Source: Catenulispora pinistramenti (lineage in GTDB: Bacteria > Actinomycetota > Actinomycetes > Streptomycetales > Catenulisporaceae). From it: a stretch of 64,000 nucleotides of DNA. Positions 53,064 to 62,382 of the stretch are shown here, one piece after another (the stretch's first letter is position 1; each line of letters opens with the position of its first letter). The DNA is taken from the NCBI RefSeq assembly GCF_018274385.1, contig NZ_JAAFYZ010000015.1:20366-84365 (forward strand), given 5' to 3'. Below the pieces are notes generated by a model. That model did not search any database, was not told where the DNA came from, and worked only from the letters and a program-made list of their open reading frames with translations. Made by a program: the position numbers and the translations under genes.

Positions 53064-53843
53064 CTAGGAGCCGTAACGGCGGTGCCGGTTCGCGTAGTCG
53101 CGCAGCGCCCGCAGGAAGTCGACCTTGCGGAAGGCCGGCCAGTACGCCTCACAGAAGTAGAACTCGCTGTGGGCGCTCTGCCAGAGCATGAAACCGCTCA
53201 GACGCTGTTCCCCGGAGGTCCTTATGATCAGGTCGGGGTCCTGCTGGCCCTGCGTGTACAGGTGCTCCGTGATGTGCTCCACGTCGAGCATCTGCACCAG
53301 GTCCTCGATGGAGGTGCCGCGGGCCGCGGCGTCGGCGAGCAGCGAGCGCACCGCGTCGGCGATCTCCTGGCGGCCGCCGTAGCCGATGGCGACGTTCACG
53401 TGGATCCCCGGGTTGTCCCGGGTCTGCTCCTCGATCTCCTTCAGGTGCCGGGCGAAGTCGGCCGGCAGCAGGTCCAGCGCGCCCAGCGGGTGCACCCGCC
53501 AGCGGCCGGTGTCGGCCAGCGAGCGGACCGACCCCTCGATGATCCGCAGCAGGTCGGTCAGTTCCTCCGGCGGCCGGTTGAAGTTGTCGGTGGAGAACAG
53601 CCACAGCGTGACCGTCTCGACCCCGGCCTCCTCGGCCCAGTCCAGGACCTCGTGGATCTTGTCCGCGCCGCGCTGGTGGCCGGTGGCGATCTGCTCGCCC
53701 ATCTGCTTGGCCCAGCGGCGGTTGCCGTCCATGATGACGCCGATGTGCCGCGGGACCTTCTTCTTGCCCCGCTGGACGTCGGTGTGCAGCCGGGCCGCCA
53801 GGCGCCGTTCGTACAGGCTGTAGGCGACGTCTCGCAGGCTCAC
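53064..53843 (-). CDS. uppS: Isoprenyl (undecaprenyl/decaprenyl) diphosphate synthase
   Basis: 259 residues from GTG 53843, with GAAAGG upstream. Makes the C50-C55 polyprenyl carrier for cell-wall synthesis by cis-condensation of isopentenyl diphosphate. Catalytic Asp39 lies in IGVIMDGNRRWAKQMG. WLFSTDNFNRPPEEL, IHVNVAIGYGGRQEI and DLIIRTSGEQRLSGFMLWQSAHSEFYF (cited by RTSGEQRLS) are family motifs. Its distance from PhoH (243 bases) is too long for certain co-transcription. Confidence 0.95.
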   Translation of the reverse strand: MSLRDVAYSLYERRLAARLHTDVQRGKKKVPRHIGVIMDGNRRWAKQMGEQIATGHQRGADKIHEVLDWAEEAGVETVTLWLFSTDNFNRPPEELTDLLRIIEGSVRSLADTGRWRVHPLGALDLLPADFARHLKEIEEQTRDNPGIHVNVAIGYGGRQEIADAVRSLLADAAARGTSIEDLVQMLDVEHITEHLYTQGQQDPDLIIRTSGEQRLSGFMLWQSAHSEFYFCEAYWPAFRKVDFLRALRDYANRHRRYGS

Positions 53844-53982
53844 AGCACGGCGCCTTTCGGGGGGACATGGGCGTCTTCGGGGACGCAACGAGGTTATCGG
53901 AGTCCCGGCGCGTCTCGACACGGGCTTCAGCAAACCCTTGGGTGCGGGTTTCGTGAAGACCGCCGGTGGTCGCTTGACGCGA

Positions 53983-54012
53983 CCAGGCCCGCCCCCTGGG
54001 GGACGGGCCTGG
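53983..54012. terminator. Hairpin terminator of the PEPCK gene
   Basis: CCAGGCCCG (53983-53991) pairs with 54004-54012, and an inner CCCC/GGGG pairing extends it. It is 40 bases past the PEPCK stop on the minus strand. Confidence 0.75.
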
Positions 54013-54051
54013 CGGCGAACCTGGCTGTGCCGGCTCTCCAGCGCGGGTGGG

Positions 54052-55905
54052 CTAGCTCTCCAGCCGGGACACCAGAGCCTCGTACTCGGCCGTGAGCTCG
54101 GCCGGCAGGTGGTCGCCGAACCGGTCGAAGTGCGCCGGGATCTGCGCCGCCTCCTGCTTCCAGACGTCCTTGTCGACGCTGAGCAGCACGTCCAGGTCGG
54201 CCTCGGACAGGTCCAGGCCGGTCAGGTCCAGCGAGTCCCTGGTCGGCAGCACGCCGATCGGGGACTGCACGCCCTCGGCGGTGCCCTCCAGGCGGTCCAC
54301 GACCCACTTCAGGACGCGCGAGTTCTCGCCGAAGCCGGGCCACAGGAACTTGCCGCCGGCACCCTTGCGGAACCAGTTGACGTAGTAGATCTTCGGCAGC
54401 TTGTCGGCCTCGGTCTTCTCACCGATCCGCAGCCAGTGGCCGAAGTAGTCGCCCATGTTGTAGCCGCAGAACGGCAGCATCGCGAACGGGTCGTGGCGCA
54501 GCTCGCCGGCCACGCCCTCGGCCGCGGCGGTCTTCTCGCTGGCCACGTTGGCGCCCAGGAAGACGCCGTGCTGCCAGGAGAAGGACTCGGTGACCAGCGG
54601 GACGGCGGTGGCGCGGCGGCCGCCGAACAGGATCGCCGAGATCGGGACGCCCGCGGGGTCCTCCCACTCCTCGGCGATGGTCGGGCACTGCGCGGCGGGC
54701 ACGCAGAACCGGGCGTTGGGGTGCGCGGCCGGCTCGTCGCTGTCCGGGGTCCAGTCCCGGCCCTTCCAGTCGGTCAGGTGCGCGGGCTTGTCCTCGGTCA
54801 TGCCCTCCCACCACACGTCGCCGTCGTCGGTCAGCGCGACGTTGGTGAACACCGAGTTCGCGTAGAGGGTGTCGATCGCGTTGGCGTTGGTCTCCCGGCC
54901 GGTGCCCGGGGCGACGCCGAAGAAGCCGGCCTCCGGGTTGATGGCGTACAGCCGGCCGTCCTGCCCGAAGCGCATCCAGGCGATGTCGTCGCCGACGGTC
55001 TCGACCTTCCAGCCCGGGATGGTCGGGGTGAGCATCGCCAGGTTGGTCTTGCCGCAGGCGCTCGGGAACGCCGCGGCCACGTACTTCGCCCGGCCGGAGG
55101 GCGGCGTCAGCTTCAGGATCAGCATGTGCTCGGCCAGCCAGCCCTCGTCCCGGGCCATCACCGAGGCGATGCGCAGCGCGTAGCACTTCTTGCCGAGCAG
55201 GGCGTTGCCGCCGTACCCCGACCCGTAGGACCAGATCTCGCGGGTCTCCGGGAAGTGGGTGATGTACTTGGTGGTGTTGCACGGCCACGGCACGTCGGCC
55301 TGGCCGGCTTCCAGCGGGGCGCCGACGGTGTGCGCGGCCCTGACGAACTCGCCGTCCGTGCCGAGCTCGTCCAGCACCTTCTGACCCATCCGGGTCATCA
55401 CGCGCATCGAGACCACCACGTACGGGGAGTCGGTCAGCTCCACGCCGATCGCCGACAGCGGCGAGCCGATCGGGCCCATCGAGAAGGGCACGACGTACAT
55501 CGTGCGGCCGTGCATGCTGCCGGCGAACAGGCCGTGCAGCGTCTGCTTCATCTCGGCCGGGGCCATCCAGTTGTTGGTGGGGCCGGCGTCGGACTGTTCT
55601 TGCGAGCAGATATAGGTACGGCCCTCGACGCGCGCGACGTCGCTCGGGTCGGACTTGGCGTAGAAGCTGTTCGGACGCTTGGCCTCGTTCAGCCGGGTGA
55701 AGGTGCCCTGCTCGACCAGCAGGGCGGTCAGCCGGTCCCACTCGGCGTCCGAGCCGTCGCACCACACGACGGAATCGGGCTGGGTGAGCTCGGCGATCTC
55801 CGCGACCCACGCCTTGAGGGCGGCGTGGCCCGTCGGGGCGGCGTCGAGCCCCGGTATGGCCGCGAGGCTGTTCGCGGGCACGGTTTTTGTGGACACGTCA
55901 GTCAT
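54052..55905 (-). CDS. pckG: Phosphoenolpyruvate carboxykinase, GTP-dependent
   Basis: 617 residues. Converts oxaloacetate and GTP to phosphoenolpyruvate, CO2 and GDP, the entry to gluconeogenesis. The nucleotide loop is [13 protein letters not shown], with the reactive Cys of GTP-type enzymes inside it. [33 protein letters not shown] (cited by [10 protein letters not shown]) and [19 protein letters not shown] (cited by [13 protein letters not shown]) are conserved. It is a single gene with its own terminator. Confidence 0.96.
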   Translation of the reverse strand: MTDVSTKTVPANSLAAIPGLDAAPTGHAALKAWVAEIAELTQPDSVVWCDGSDAEWDRLTALLVEQGTFTRLNEAKRPNSFYAKSDPSDVARVEGRTYICSQEQSDAGPTNNWMAPAEMKQTLHGLFAGSMHGRTMYVVPFSMGPIGSPLSAIGVELTDSPYVVVSMRVMTRMGQKVLDELGTDGEFVRAAHTVGAPLEAGQADVPWPCNTTKYITHFPETREIWSYGSGYGGNALLGKKCYALRIASVMARDEGWLAEHMLILKLTPPSGRAKYVAAAFPSACGKTNLAMLTPTIPGWKVETVGDDIAWMRFGQDGRLYAINPEAGFFGVAPGTGRETNANAIDTLYANSVFTNVALTDDGDVWWEGMTEDKPAHLTDWKGRDWTPDSDEPAAHPNARFCVPAAQCPTIAEEWEDPAGVPISAILFGGRRATAVPLVTESFSWQHGVFLGANVASEKTAAAEGVAGELRHDPFAMLPFCGYNMGDYFGHWLRIGEKTEADKLPKIYYVNWFRKGAGGKFLWPGFGENSRVLKWVVDRLEGTAEGVQSPIGVLPTRDSLDLTGLDLSEADLDVLLSVDKDVWKQEAAQIPAHFDRFGDHLPAELTAEYEALVSRLES

Positions 55906-56145
55906 GGCGCGCTCCTAAGACACCGGGTCCGTTTCCCATCCGCACTGGTAGCCGGCCCCGGTCGATGTATGAGGGTATTTCGGAGTGTACCCACGGGCGT
56001 CCACATGGTGGATAGTCGGCGATGGCTGGTTCGTCACACTCGGTTCGACACGGTGTCCTGCTCTGCACGGTTTCCGGACTGTTCTGCCGATGTACGGTGG
56101 TCGGCCCTATCGAAGTTACGCTTCCGTAAGTTACTGTCGGGTGGC

Positions 56146-56814
56146 ATGACGACGCCGCTGACGAATCCCGTATCGAACGCCGTCGCTCCGCTGAAACCGA
56201 AGCTGCGCGGCTGGCTGCACCTGTGCACGGCGCCGCTGGCCCTGGCCGGCGGGATCGTGCTGATCGCGCTGGCCGACAACGGCCGGGCCCGGGTGGCCTC
56301 CGCGGTCTTCGCGTTCTCCGCCGTGATGCTGTTCGGCACCTCGGCGCTGTACCACCGGCGTAACTGGGGCCCGCGCGGCGAGGCCATACTGCGGCGGCTG
56401 GACCACGCGAACATCTTCCTGATCATCGCCGGGACCTACACGCCGTTCACGGTGCTCCTGCTGCACGGCAGCGCCGAGCGCGCGCTGCTGTACACCGTCT
56501 GGGTCGGCGCTCTCGCGGGCATAGCGTTCCGGGTCTTCTGGCTGAAGGCGCCGCGCTGGATCTACACGCCGTGCTACGTGGCGCTGGGCTGGGCCGCGGT
56601 GTTCTTCCTGCCGCAGTTCCTGCACTCCGGCGGGGTCGCGATCCTGGTCATGATGGTCGTCGGCGGGCTGCTGTACTCGGTCGGCGCGCTGGTCTACGGC
56701 ACGAAGCGGCCGGACCTGTCGCCGCGCTGGTTCGGGTTCCACGAGGTGTTCCACACGCTGACGATCGCGGCGTTCTCGCTGCACTTCATCGGGGTGTCGA
56801 TGGCCGCCATGTAG
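56146..56814 (+). CDS. Hemolysin III / PAQR-like membrane protein (TrhA family)
   Basis: 222 residues from ATG 56146. Seven membrane helices with the metal-site residues of the family: SALYHRRNW, LDHANIFLIIAGTYTPF and the C-terminal GFHEVFHTLTIAAFSLHF. Bacterial members influence membrane energetics and fluidity; haemolysis is not implied. Just upstream, TTACG-CTTC-CGTAA (56116-56129) is a small inverted repeat that could be a regulator site. Confidence 0.93.
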   Translation: MTTPLTNPVSNAVAPLKPKLRGWLHLCTAPLALAGGIVLIALADNGRARVASAVFAFSAVMLFGTSALYHRRNWGPRGEAILRRLDHANIFLIIAGTYTPFTVLLLHGSAERALLYTVWVGALAGIAFRVFWLKAPRWIYTPCYVALGWAAVFFLPQFLHSGGVAILVMMVVGGLLYSVGALVYGTKRPDLSPRWFGFHEVFHTLTIAAFSLHFIGVSMAAM

Positions 56815-56940
56815 GGCCGCCGCGCAGGGTCGAAATCGTGTCCTTATATAAGAGTGCTCTGATGCTGCGCCGGAGCTGACGCCCACCGGTCGGGCGGCTC
56901 CGGCTCGAACAGTCACGCCGGGCTCCGTATCGTGACCGGC

Positions 56941-57807
56941 ATGAGCACCGCGACCATCGCCGCGCCCCGGACCACCGTCCCGACCGCCCCGAGCCCGGCC
57001 CAGCTCAAGAAGCAGCCGCCGACCGAGTCCGGCGAATTCGGCGCCATGCTGCGGGCCTGGCGCCGGACCCGGAGCGTCAGCCAGCTCGACCTGTCCTCGG
57101 CCAGCGGGGTGTCCACCCGCCATCTGAGCTTCATGGAGACCGGCCGCGCCAAGCCCAGCCGGGACATGGTGCTGCGGCTGGCCGACGAGTTGCAGGTCCC
57201 GCTGCGCGACCGGAACAAGCTGCTGGTCGCCGCCGGCTACGCCCCGGAGTTCAAGGCCCGGCCGCTGGCCAGTCCGGAGATGGCCGCGGTGCGGCGGGCG
57301 ATCGACGTGGTCCTCACCGGGCATCTGCCGTATCCGGCGCTGATGCACGACCAGCACTCCAACATCATCGAGGCCAACAAGACGGTCGGCATCTTCACCG
57401 ATCTGGTGGCACCGCATCTGTTGGCCGGCGGCGGGAACACGGTGCGGCTCACGCTGCATCCCGAAGGTCTGGCGCCGCACCTGGTGAACCACGGCGAGGC
57501 CCGGGACCGGTTGTTGCGGGCGCTGAGCCGGCGGGCGGCGGCCTCCGGGGATCCGGAGCTGACCGCGTTGCTGAAGGAGTGCGTCGCCTATCCGCATCCC
57601 GAACCGGAGCCGGAGCCGGACCTGTACGCGGGGGTCGTGCTGCCGTTCCGCTTCCGTCGTGACGGACAGGTGCTGACGTTCTTCAGCTGCACCGCGGTGT
57701 TCGGCTCGGCAGCCGACCTGACGCTGGCGGACATGCAGTTGGAGACGTTCTTCCCGGCGGACGAGGTGACCGGGGAAGCGTTGCGGGAGTACGCCGCTCG
57801 TATTTAG
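56941..57807 (+). CDS. XRE-family regulator with MmyB-like ligand domain
   Basis: 288 residues from ATG 56941; GTG 56932 is possible. Residues about 35-95 form the helix-turn-helix (RRTRSVSQLDLSSASGVSTRHLSFMETGRAKPSRD, cited by SQLDLS and STRHLSFMETG). The rest is the PAS-like MmyB ligand-binding region (PYPALMHDQHSNIIEANKTV, RLTLHPEGLAPHLVNHGEAR). TATCGT about eight bases upstream suggests a leaderless transcript. Such regulators may sense fatty acids or similar ligands. Confidence 0.9.
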   Translation: MSTATIAAPRTTVPTAPSPAQLKKQPPTESGEFGAMLRAWRRTRSVSQLDLSSASGVSTRHLSFMETGRAKPSRDMVLRLADELQVPLRDRNKLLVAAGYAPEFKARPLASPEMAAVRRAIDVVLTGHLPYPALMHDQHSNIIEANKTVGIFTDLVAPHLLAGGGNTVRLTLHPEGLAPHLVNHGEARDRLLRALSRRAAASGDPELTALLKECVAYPHPEPEPEPDLYAGVVLPFRFRRDGQVLTFFSCTAVFGSAADLTLADMQLETFFPADEVTGEALREYAARI

Positions 57808-57911
57808 CACAGGTTCCTCCGATCCGGTGGTATCGGCGCGTCATCACGTAACCACCCTCGGTGTGGCTCGTTGGGCAGCTACAAACCCGCCGCACCCACC
57901 AGGGGGAAGCC

Positions 57912-58955
57912 GTGAACCGTCGCCGTATCGCCATCGGGGTCTCCTCGGTCAGCGGACTGGCCGTCGTCGCCGCCGGCGTGATGAGCATGTTCGGATCCGG
58001 CGGCTCCGCCAACGCCGTCGATCTGCACACGGCACCGGCCGCGGCGGTCACCGGCGCGGCCGCGGCCACCCGGCAGGCCGGGACCGCGCAGGTCGACACC
58101 GTGGTCACGGTCGCCAGCCCGGCGACCCCGGCGCGGGGCCGGACGCCCGCGGTCGCCGCGCAGACGCTGACCATGCACGGCACCGGGCTCTTCGACTTCG
58201 GCAAGCAGGTCGGCTCGGTCGACCTCACGGTGCCGACCGGGACGCTGAACGAGGTGCTGACCCCGTCCACGGTGTACCTGCGCCGCAGCGCCACCACGGC
58301 GACCGCGACCGCCGCCGCGGCTCCGGCCACGGCCTGGACCAAGATGGCCACCGCCAACGTCTCCGACGGCAACCTGATCTCCGGCGGGGCCACCGAGCCC
58401 TCGCTGGTGTTCGCGATGCTCGGCGGTATGCAGGGCGGCGTGAAGTACGTCGGCCAGGACTCGGTGCGCGGGACCCCGGTGGCGCACTATCAGGGCACCC
58501 TCGATCTGACGCAGGCGGCGACGGCTTTGGCCGGACAGGCGATGGCCGAGGACGGCGGCGCCGCCGCGCAGGACGCCGCGGCCGACAAGCAGGCGCTGAC
58601 CAACGCCGCGCGCGCGTTCACGACGACCAAGGTCCCGTTCGACGCGTATCTGGACGGACAGGGCCGATTGCGGCGTTTCGTCGCCGACTTCTCCTTCGTC
58701 GAGAATCCGACGACCAAGCCGGTCGCCCAGGTCACCTCGGCCACCGAGCTCTACGGGTTCGGGACGCCGGTCACGGTCGTGATGCCGACCGTCGCGGGTT
58801 CGGCGGCGGGGTCGGCATCGGGGTCGGCGTCCGGTTCGCCGGCGGCGTCCGGTGCGGCGGTCGGGACGCCGGCCGGGACCGAGAGCAGCCCGGAGCGGCG
58901 GCGTTCGATCACCCCGTCGACTCACCCTTCTAGCCCCACTCGTTCTCACAAATAG
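57912..58955 (+). CDS. Exported LppX/LprG-like protein
   Basis: 347 residues from GTG 57912, with AGGGGGAA upstream. The N-terminus (RRRIAIGVSSVSGLAVVAAGVMSMFG) is a signal peptide or anchor without a lipobox Cys. The body resembles the LolA-like fold of actinobacterial LppX/LprG proteins: GLFDFGKQVGSVDLTVPTG, YVGQDSVRGTPVAHYQGTLDL and PFDAYLDGQGRLRRF. These proteins bind lipids or other hydrophobic ligands at the cell surface. The C-terminal 50 residues are Ser/Ala/Gly-rich. Confidence 0.78.
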   Translation: MNRRRIAIGVSSVSGLAVVAAGVMSMFGSGGSANAVDLHTAPAAAVTGAAAATRQAGTAQVDTVVTVASPATPARGRTPAVAAQTLTMHGTGLFDFGKQVGSVDLTVPTGTLNEVLTPSTVYLRRSATTATATAAAAPATAWTKMATANVSDGNLISGGATEPSLVFAMLGGMQGGVKYVGQDSVRGTPVAHYQGTLDLTQAATALAGQAMAEDGGAAAQDAAADKQALTNAARAFTTTKVPFDAYLDGQGRLRRFVADFSFVENPTTKPVAQVTSATELYGFGTPVTVVMPTVAGSAAGSASGSASGSPAASGAAVGTPAGTESSPERRRSITPSTHPSSPTRSHK

Positions 58956-59044
58956 TCCTGTTGGGCCATACCCGCAGGCCTCGGTACGCAATAGGCTCCA
59001 CCGTCGGGGACCAAGGGGTCGCGACGACGGGCGGTGATTCAGCC

Positions 59045-59260
59045 ATGACGCTCTACCAGCACGATTCTGGTTCGGCGTACGGCCGCTACGGTGCGCTGCC
59101 CTCGGTGTACGACGGCTCGGCGCTCGACGAGATCCGGCTGTACGGCGACCTGTTGCAGGTCGTCGCCGAGCACCCTGGCAGCGAGAAGCGCTTGGACTGG
59201 GCGGTCATCGACCGCGCGCTGGGGCTGCCGCCGACCGATCCCAAGCGGGACCGGAACTAG
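59045..59260 (+). CDS. Small conserved actinobacterial protein, function unknown
   Basis: 71 residues from ATG 59045. Sequence centre: YDGSALDEIRLYGDLLQVVAEHPGSEKRLDWAVIDRALGL, cited by DEIRLYGDLLQVV. Acidic, with no signal peptide or membrane helix. It appears to be a short conserved protein of actinomycetes. Confidence 0.7.
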   Translation: MTLYQHDSGSAYGRYGALPSVYDGSALDEIRLYGDLLQVVAEHPGSEKRLDWAVIDRALGLPPTDPKRDRN

Positions 59261-59575
59261 CTGACCTCGGCCGTTCGCGCCTCAGCCCGCGACCTCCGCC
59301 CCCGCTACCCTCAACCCTCGGCCCTCGACTCCGCCGGGGATCAGCGCAGCGCCCGCGCCGTGCCAGCCACGCCGGCGCCACGTCGGCATGGCGAAAATCA
59401 CATCTGGGCCCCCGGAGATCACCCCCGGCGCCGGACACAGCCTCAGTGACGGCCGCGACAGTAGTGACTGGGTTGTGCGCTGGGTAGGTTGAGCACCTAG
59501 CATCCTTACGGCGAACAAGCCAGAACAATCAGCCGCTGCCCGGATTAACGGCAACTGAAAACCCGGAGACTTCCA
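59261..59575. other. 315-bp gap before the phosphate-uptake pair
   Basis: C-rich in its left half. I looked for GTTCA-type PHO boxes, which would fit control of phosphate genes, and did not find a clear pair. No gene is recognised. Confidence 0.5.
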
Positions 59576-60208
59576 GTGAAACTGCGTCTGACCCCCAGGG
59601 AGACCAGCTTCTACGACCTGTTCGCCGAGCAGGCTGACCACCTCGTCGTCGGGGCCGGCATCCTCACCGAACTGCTCGGCGCGACCGGGCCCGGGGCCGG
59701 GGCGGAGCGGGCCAAGATCGCCGATCGGATGCGGGCCGCGGAGCACGCCTGCGACGACACCACGCACAAGATCTACAACACCCTGAACTCCTCGTTCATC
59801 ACGCCGTTCGACCGCGAGGACATCTACGCGCTGGCCTCCACGCTCGACGACGTCATGGACGAGATGGAGGAAGCCGTCGACCTGGTCAACCTCTACGGCA
59901 TCCAGACCCTGCCGGCCGGGGTGGCCGATCAGGTGGACACGCTGGTGCGGGCCGCGGAGCTGACGGCCGAGGCGATGCGCAGGCTGCGCGGCATGAAGGA
60001 CCTGTCCGAATACTGGATCGAGGTCAACCGGCTGGAGAACGCCGGCGACCAGTCCTACCGCAAGCTGCTGGCGCACCTGTTCTCCGGGGAGTACGACGCG
60101 CTGACCGTCATGAAGCTCAAGGAAGTCGTGGACTCCCTGGAGGCCGCGGCCGACGCCTTCGAGCACGTGGCGAACACGGTCGAGTCCATCGTCGTCAAGG
60201 AGTCCTGA
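59576..60208 (+). CDS. DUF47 (PhoU-like) phosphate-transport accessory protein
   Basis: 210 residues, GTG start. All-helical PhoU-like protein: FYDLFAEQADHLVVGAGILTELLG, ADRMRAAEHACDDTTHKIYNTLNSSFITPFDREDIYALASTLDDVMDEMEEA (cited by FITPFDREDIYAL). Members regulate low-affinity Pit phosphate transporters, and the pit gene starts 3 bases downstream. Confidence 0.93.
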   Translation: MKLRLTPRETSFYDLFAEQADHLVVGAGILTELLGATGPGAGAERAKIADRMRAAEHACDDTTHKIYNTLNSSFITPFDREDIYALASTLDDVMDEMEEAVDLVNLYGIQTLPAGVADQVDTLVRAAELTAEAMRRLRGMKDLSEYWIEVNRLENAGDQSYRKLLAHLFSGEYDALTVMKLKEVVDSLEAAADAFEHVANTVESIVVKES

Positions 60209-60211
60209 CCG

Positions 60212-61222
60212 GTGCACTGGCTCGGCCTGGTCACGGTGGTGGCCGTCGCCCTGGGGTTCAGTTACACCAACGGCTTCCACGACTCGGCGAACGCGATCGC
60301 CACCTCGGTGTCCACCCGGGCGCTGACCCCGCGGGCCGCGCTGGCGATGGCCGCGGTGATGAACCTGCTCGGCTCCTACATCGGGCTGCGGCTCGGCGGC
60401 GGGGTGGCCTCGACCATCACCAAGGGGATCATCAAGACCCCCGGCGGGGACGCCGGGCTGTGGATCGTGTTCTCACTGCTCATCGGGGCGATCGTGTGGA
60501 ACGTGGTGACCTGGTACTACGGGCTGCCCTCCTCGTCCTCGCACGCGCTGATCGGCGGGATGATCGGCGCCGGGCTGGCCGCCGGGATCACGGTCGAGTG
60601 GAAGGGCGTCTGGGAGAAGGTCATCCTGCCGATGGTGACCTCGCCGCTCGTCGGGTTCGTGCTGGCGTTCTTCCTGATGGTCGGGATCCTGTGGGCGTTC
60701 CGGCGGGCGCATCCGGGGCGGGTGACGCGCGGGTTCCGGATCTCGCAGACGATCTCGGCCGCGGCGATGGCGCTGGGCCACGGCATCCAGGACGCGCAGA
60801 AGACGATCGGCGTGATCATGATGGCGCTGATCGCCGGCGGGCACGCGACCAGCAAGTCCGGCGTGCCGAACTGGGTGCTGCTGGCCAGTGCCTGCGCGAT
60901 CTCGCTGGGCACCTGGGCCGGCGGCTGGCGGATCATGCGCACCCTGGGCCGCAAGATCATCGAGCTGGACCCGCCGCGCGGCTTCGCCGCCGAGACCGTG
61001 GCCTCCGGCGTGCTGTACTTCACCGCGTTCGTGTGGAACGCGCCGGTTTCCACCACGCAGATCATCACCGGCTCGATCATGGGCGTCGGCGCGACGAAGC
61101 GGAAGACCGCGGTGCGCTGGGGCGTGGCCCGGAACATCTTCTGGGCGTGGATCTTCACGCTGCCGTGTGCCGGGGCCTGCGCGGCCCTGGTCTGGTGGAT
61201 CACGCACGCGATCTTCGGGTAG
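60212..61222 (+). CDS. Low-affinity inorganic phosphate transporter (PiT family)
   Basis: 336 residues, GTG start. The PiT signature repeats are GFSYTNGFHDSANAIATSVSTR (cited by TNGFHDSANAIATSV) and the second copy ALGHGIQDAQKTIGVI, both with the metal-phosphate-binding Asp/Asn. About ten membrane helices. It imports metal-phosphate complexes driven by protons. Operon with the PhoU-like gene. Confidence 0.95.
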   Translation: MHWLGLVTVVAVALGFSYTNGFHDSANAIATSVSTRALTPRAALAMAAVMNLLGSYIGLRLGGGVASTITKGIIKTPGGDAGLWIVFSLLIGAIVWNVVTWYYGLPSSSSHALIGGMIGAGLAAGITVEWKGVWEKVILPMVTSPLVGFVLAFFLMVGILWAFRRAHPGRVTRGFRISQTISAAAMALGHGIQDAQKTIGVIMMALIAGGHATSKSGVPNWVLLASACAISLGTWAGGWRIMRTLGRKIIELDPPRGFAAETVASGVLYFTAFVWNAPVSTTQIITGSIMGVGATKRKTAVRWGVARNIFWAWIFTLPCAGACAALVWWITHAIFG

Positions 61223-61421
61223 CCGGGTAGCCGGGTCGCGGCCGCTGGCCGGTGACGCCGGTGCGCCTGGCGCTGTCCCCAGTGGCTGATGCCGCTGATG
61301 CCGCCGATGCCGCCGATGCCGCCGGCTGGTCCAGTGCACCTGCCGGTTCCGCGGAACTCCGAAGGCCGCCGCCTTCTAACGGGCCTGCGCCTCTGACGGG
61401 CCTGCGCTTAACGGGCTGCGC
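61223..61421. repeat. Low-complexity tandem repeats after pit
   Basis: GATGCCGCC-type 9-mers around 61288-61325 and ACGGGCCTGCGC-type 12-mers around 61378-61435. They lie mostly in non-coding DNA between the convergent pit and PCD genes and just enter the end of the PCD gene. Confidence 0.8.
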
Positions 61422-61727
61422 CTAACGGCCCTGCGCGCGAGCCTGCGTGGCGAGCACGTCCTCGATCCGCCGGGCCAGCTCCAGGTCCAGGTCGGTGACG
61501 CCGCCCGCGGAGTGCGTCGAGAGGCAGAACCGCAGGGTGCGCCAGCGGATGTCGATGTCGGGGTGGTGGTTCAGCTCCTCGGCGATCACCGCCACATTGT
61601 CCACCACGGCGATGGCCGCGGGGAAGTCCGCGGCGGTGAACACCCGCGCGAGATGTTCCGCGCCGCCGGTCCACTCCGGGTGGTCCGCCAACAACGGGGA
61701 GATCTCCTCTTGCTCGAGTATGCGCAT
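61422..61727 (-). CDS. Pterin-4-alpha-carbinolamine dehydratase (PCD/DCoH)
   Basis: 101 residues, the usual family length. The catalytic histidines are in EELNHHPDIDIRWRTLRF. It recycles oxidised pterin cofactors by dehydrating 4a-carbinolamine; in bacteria lacking aromatic amino-acid hydroxylases it may serve other pterin chemistry. Single gene, divergent from the Nudix gene. Confidence 0.94.
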   Translation of the reverse strand: MRILEQEEISPLLADHPEWTGGAEHLARVFTAADFPAAIAVVDNVAVIAEELNHHPDIDIRWRTLRFCLSTHSAGGVTDLDLELARRIEDVLATQARAQGR

Positions 61728-61801
61728 GGGCTCATTGTCGTCCCGTTGCCAAGAGGGGGCCAGTAGGTGGTGACGGAGCGTGATCGGCCTAGACTCCCGG
61801 G

Positions 61802-62224
61802 ATGACTTCCGGGAGTGATCAGACCCCAGTGACCGTGGTCGGAGCGGCTATCGCCCGCGAGGACTCCGTACTGTGCGCGCGCCGGTCGGCCCCGGCCCAC
61901 CTGGCCGGGAAGTGGGAGTTCCCCGGCGGGAAGGTCGAGGCCGGGGAGAGCGACGCCGAGGCCGTGGTGCGTGAGTGCCGCGAGGAGTTGGGCGTCGAGG
62001 TGCGGGTCGGGGAGCAGGTCGGCGCCGACGCGCGGATCGACGACCGGTTCACGTTGCGGGTGTTCCTGGCGCGGCTGGAACCCGGGCAGCCGGAGCCTTC
62101 GCCGCTGGAGGACCACGATCTTCTGGCGTGGGTTCCGCGCGCGGGGTTACCGGGCCTTGACTGGCTGACACCGGACGTTCCCATCGTCCTGGAATTGAGT
62201 CGTATTCCCTGGTCAAACCTGTGA
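61802..62224 (+). CDS. Nudix hydrolase, MutT-like
   Basis: 140 residues. The Nudix box [23 protein letters not shown] (cited by GKVEAGES and RECREELG) matches GX5EX7[21 protein letters not shown] and [15 protein letters not shown] text near the end ([14 protein letters not shown]) fit 8-oxo-dGTPase/MutT proteins, which remove oxidised nucleotides. Single gene. Confidence 0.92.
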   Translation: MTSGSDQTPVTVVGAAIAREDSVLCARRSAPAHLAGKWEFPGGKVEAGESDAEAVVRECREELGVEVRVGEQVGADARIDDRFTLRVFLARLEPGQPEPSPLEDHDLLAWVPRAGLPGLDWLTPDVPIVLELSRIPWSNL

Positions 62225-62327
62225 CTGCTCTCATAGTGTGAAAGTCTGATCAATTGCTTGAGAGTGCGGCATACCGGGAAGGATCACGGAAGACCCGGAT
62301 CCGCAACAGCGCGGGGTTCGGCGACCG

Positions 62328-62370
62328 CACAGATTCTCAGACAACACAGATTCTCAGACAACACAGAATC
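62328..62370. repeat. 17-bp tandem repeat upstream of the phosphatase gene
   Basis: CACAGATTCTCAGACAA at 62328-62344 and 62345-62361, with a partial third copy to 62370. It ends 12 bases before the ATG. The low GC content contrasts with the surroundings; it could be an operator array or simple slippage. Confidence 0.9.
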
Positions 62371-62382
62371 GAAGTCCGCCCG

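Noticed and set aside
59261..59575. PHO boxes before the PhoU-like/PiT genes
   Set aside because: No GTTCA-type direct repeats with proper spacing were seen.
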